In this document: positions 63,720 through 64,000 of the stretch, one piece after another
Layout of the letters: each line of letters begins with the position of its first letter
Numbering within the stretch: the stretch's first letter is position 1
Source of the DNA: Pseudomonas sp. GR 6-02
Lineage (GTDB): Bacteria > Pseudomonadota > Gammaproteobacteria > Pseudomonadales > Pseudomonadaceae
Direction of reading: 5' to 3'
DNA: 64,000 nucleotides
NCBI RefSeq assembly: GCF_001655615.1
Contig: NZ_CP011567.1
Span: 5,093,001 to 5,157,000, forward strand
The notes under the pieces: generated by a model
The model's input: only the letters and a program-made list of their open reading frames with translations
What the model was told of the DNA's origin: nothing
Databases searched by the model: none
Program-made: the position numbers and the translations under genes

Positions 63720-64000
63720 ATGCTGCGCCTTATCGTTCCCACCGCTGCCATTTTGCTGGCGTCGTCCTTTAGCGCTCAGGCTGCATCCTTGAGTGAGCAG
63801 AATCTCAACAGAGAGCTGCGAAACGTCGCCGTACAAAGCAGCGTTGGCACTCCACGGGCGATCAACGAAGACATTCTTGATCAGGGCTACACTGCCGAAG
63901 GAAAAGTGCTGATCAACCACTTGAGCGTGCAAAGCAGCCACGCCGAAAAAATGCGCGCCGATCCCAAAGCGGTGTACTTCCAGCTCGGCGCCTCCGTATG
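63720..64000 (+). CDS. Secreted protein of the QSregVF type (PA3611-like), start only
   Basis: The first 93 residues are present; the frame runs off the window end. It has a signal peptide (residues 1-21, ending AQAA), and the mature part begins SLSEQNLNRELRNVAVQSSVGTPRAINEDILDQGY. I associate this pattern with a small secreted family named for a quorum-regulated P. aeruginosa protein, without being able to confirm it. GGAG lies nine bases before ATG 63720. Confidence 0.6.
   Translation, partial: MLRLIVPTAAILLASSFSAQAASLSEQNLNRELRNVAVQSSVGTPRAINEDILDQGYTAEGKVLINHLSVQSSHAEKMRADPKAVYFQLGASV

Overview
The window looks like chromosomal DNA of a fluorescent Pseudomonas (P. fluorescens group). Evidence is the high-GC codon use, many Pseudomonas-type REP/REPIN hairpins between genes, and local gene orders that match, from memory, blocks of P. 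aeruginosa PAO1 (no database search was possible). Examples are the pdxH/OmpA/esterase/dinG/quiP block, the dinB/mprF/virJ-like/kup/rimO block, fpr/finR, and dgkA/erdR. No prophage, CRISPR array or transposase gene is visible.

Layout. 1-4.2 kb: end of a branched-chain amino acid ABC transporter (livF), an Xre/RES toxin-antitoxin pair, and a four-gene bufferin operon (DUF2282 peptide, MNIO/DUF692 enzyme, DUF2063 partner, DoxX membrane protein). 4.2-10.9 kb: a LysR regulator divergent from a degenerate SDR, a lipoprotein, a FAD dehydrogenase, a PLP enzyme of the cysteine synthase family and NhaA. 11.0-12.4 kb: a bacteriocin with a colicin E3-type rRNase domain and its presumed immunity gene. 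12.5-30.2 kb: envelope and DNA-repair genes including PdxH, three OmpA-like proteins, a large glycoside-hydrolase-like protein with an in-frame 32-residue repeat insertion, DinG and a CopD-like protein sharing a candidate LexA box, SEC-C proteins and the acyl-homoserine lactone acylase QuiP. 30.4-33.1 kb: a ligase-associated exonuclease and an ATP-dependent DNA ligase. 33.4-37.6 kb: a polar amino acid ABC transporter with an AstE-like deacylase. 38-46.4 kb: dcd, cold-shock protein, an alkyltransferase-like protein, ampG, proS and dinB with a LexA box. 46.6-47.1 kb: two tandem initiator tRNA genes, each with its own promoter and terminator. 47.3-55.7 kb: mprF with its VirJ-like partner, a small DUF3077 cassette with an elaborate structured leader, kup and rimO. 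55.8-64 kb: acetyltransferase, a pseudouridine-synthase-like protein without the catalytic Asp, rhlG, trmO, fpr/finR, dgkA, erdR, a DTW-domain tRNA modification enzyme and the start of a secreted protein.

How the genes work together. The buf genes should make and modify a small copper-binding periplasmic peptide. mprF and its neighbour would set aminoacyl-phosphatidylglycerol levels. dinG/copD and dinB look like SOS genes. fpr and finR form a redox-response pair. AmpG and the OmpA-like proteins belong to cell-wall turnover and anchoring. The least explained element is the 51.3-52.1 kb module: a short DUF3077 gene preceded by at least five hairpins, two with the same eight-base loop, and flanked by near-identical terminators.
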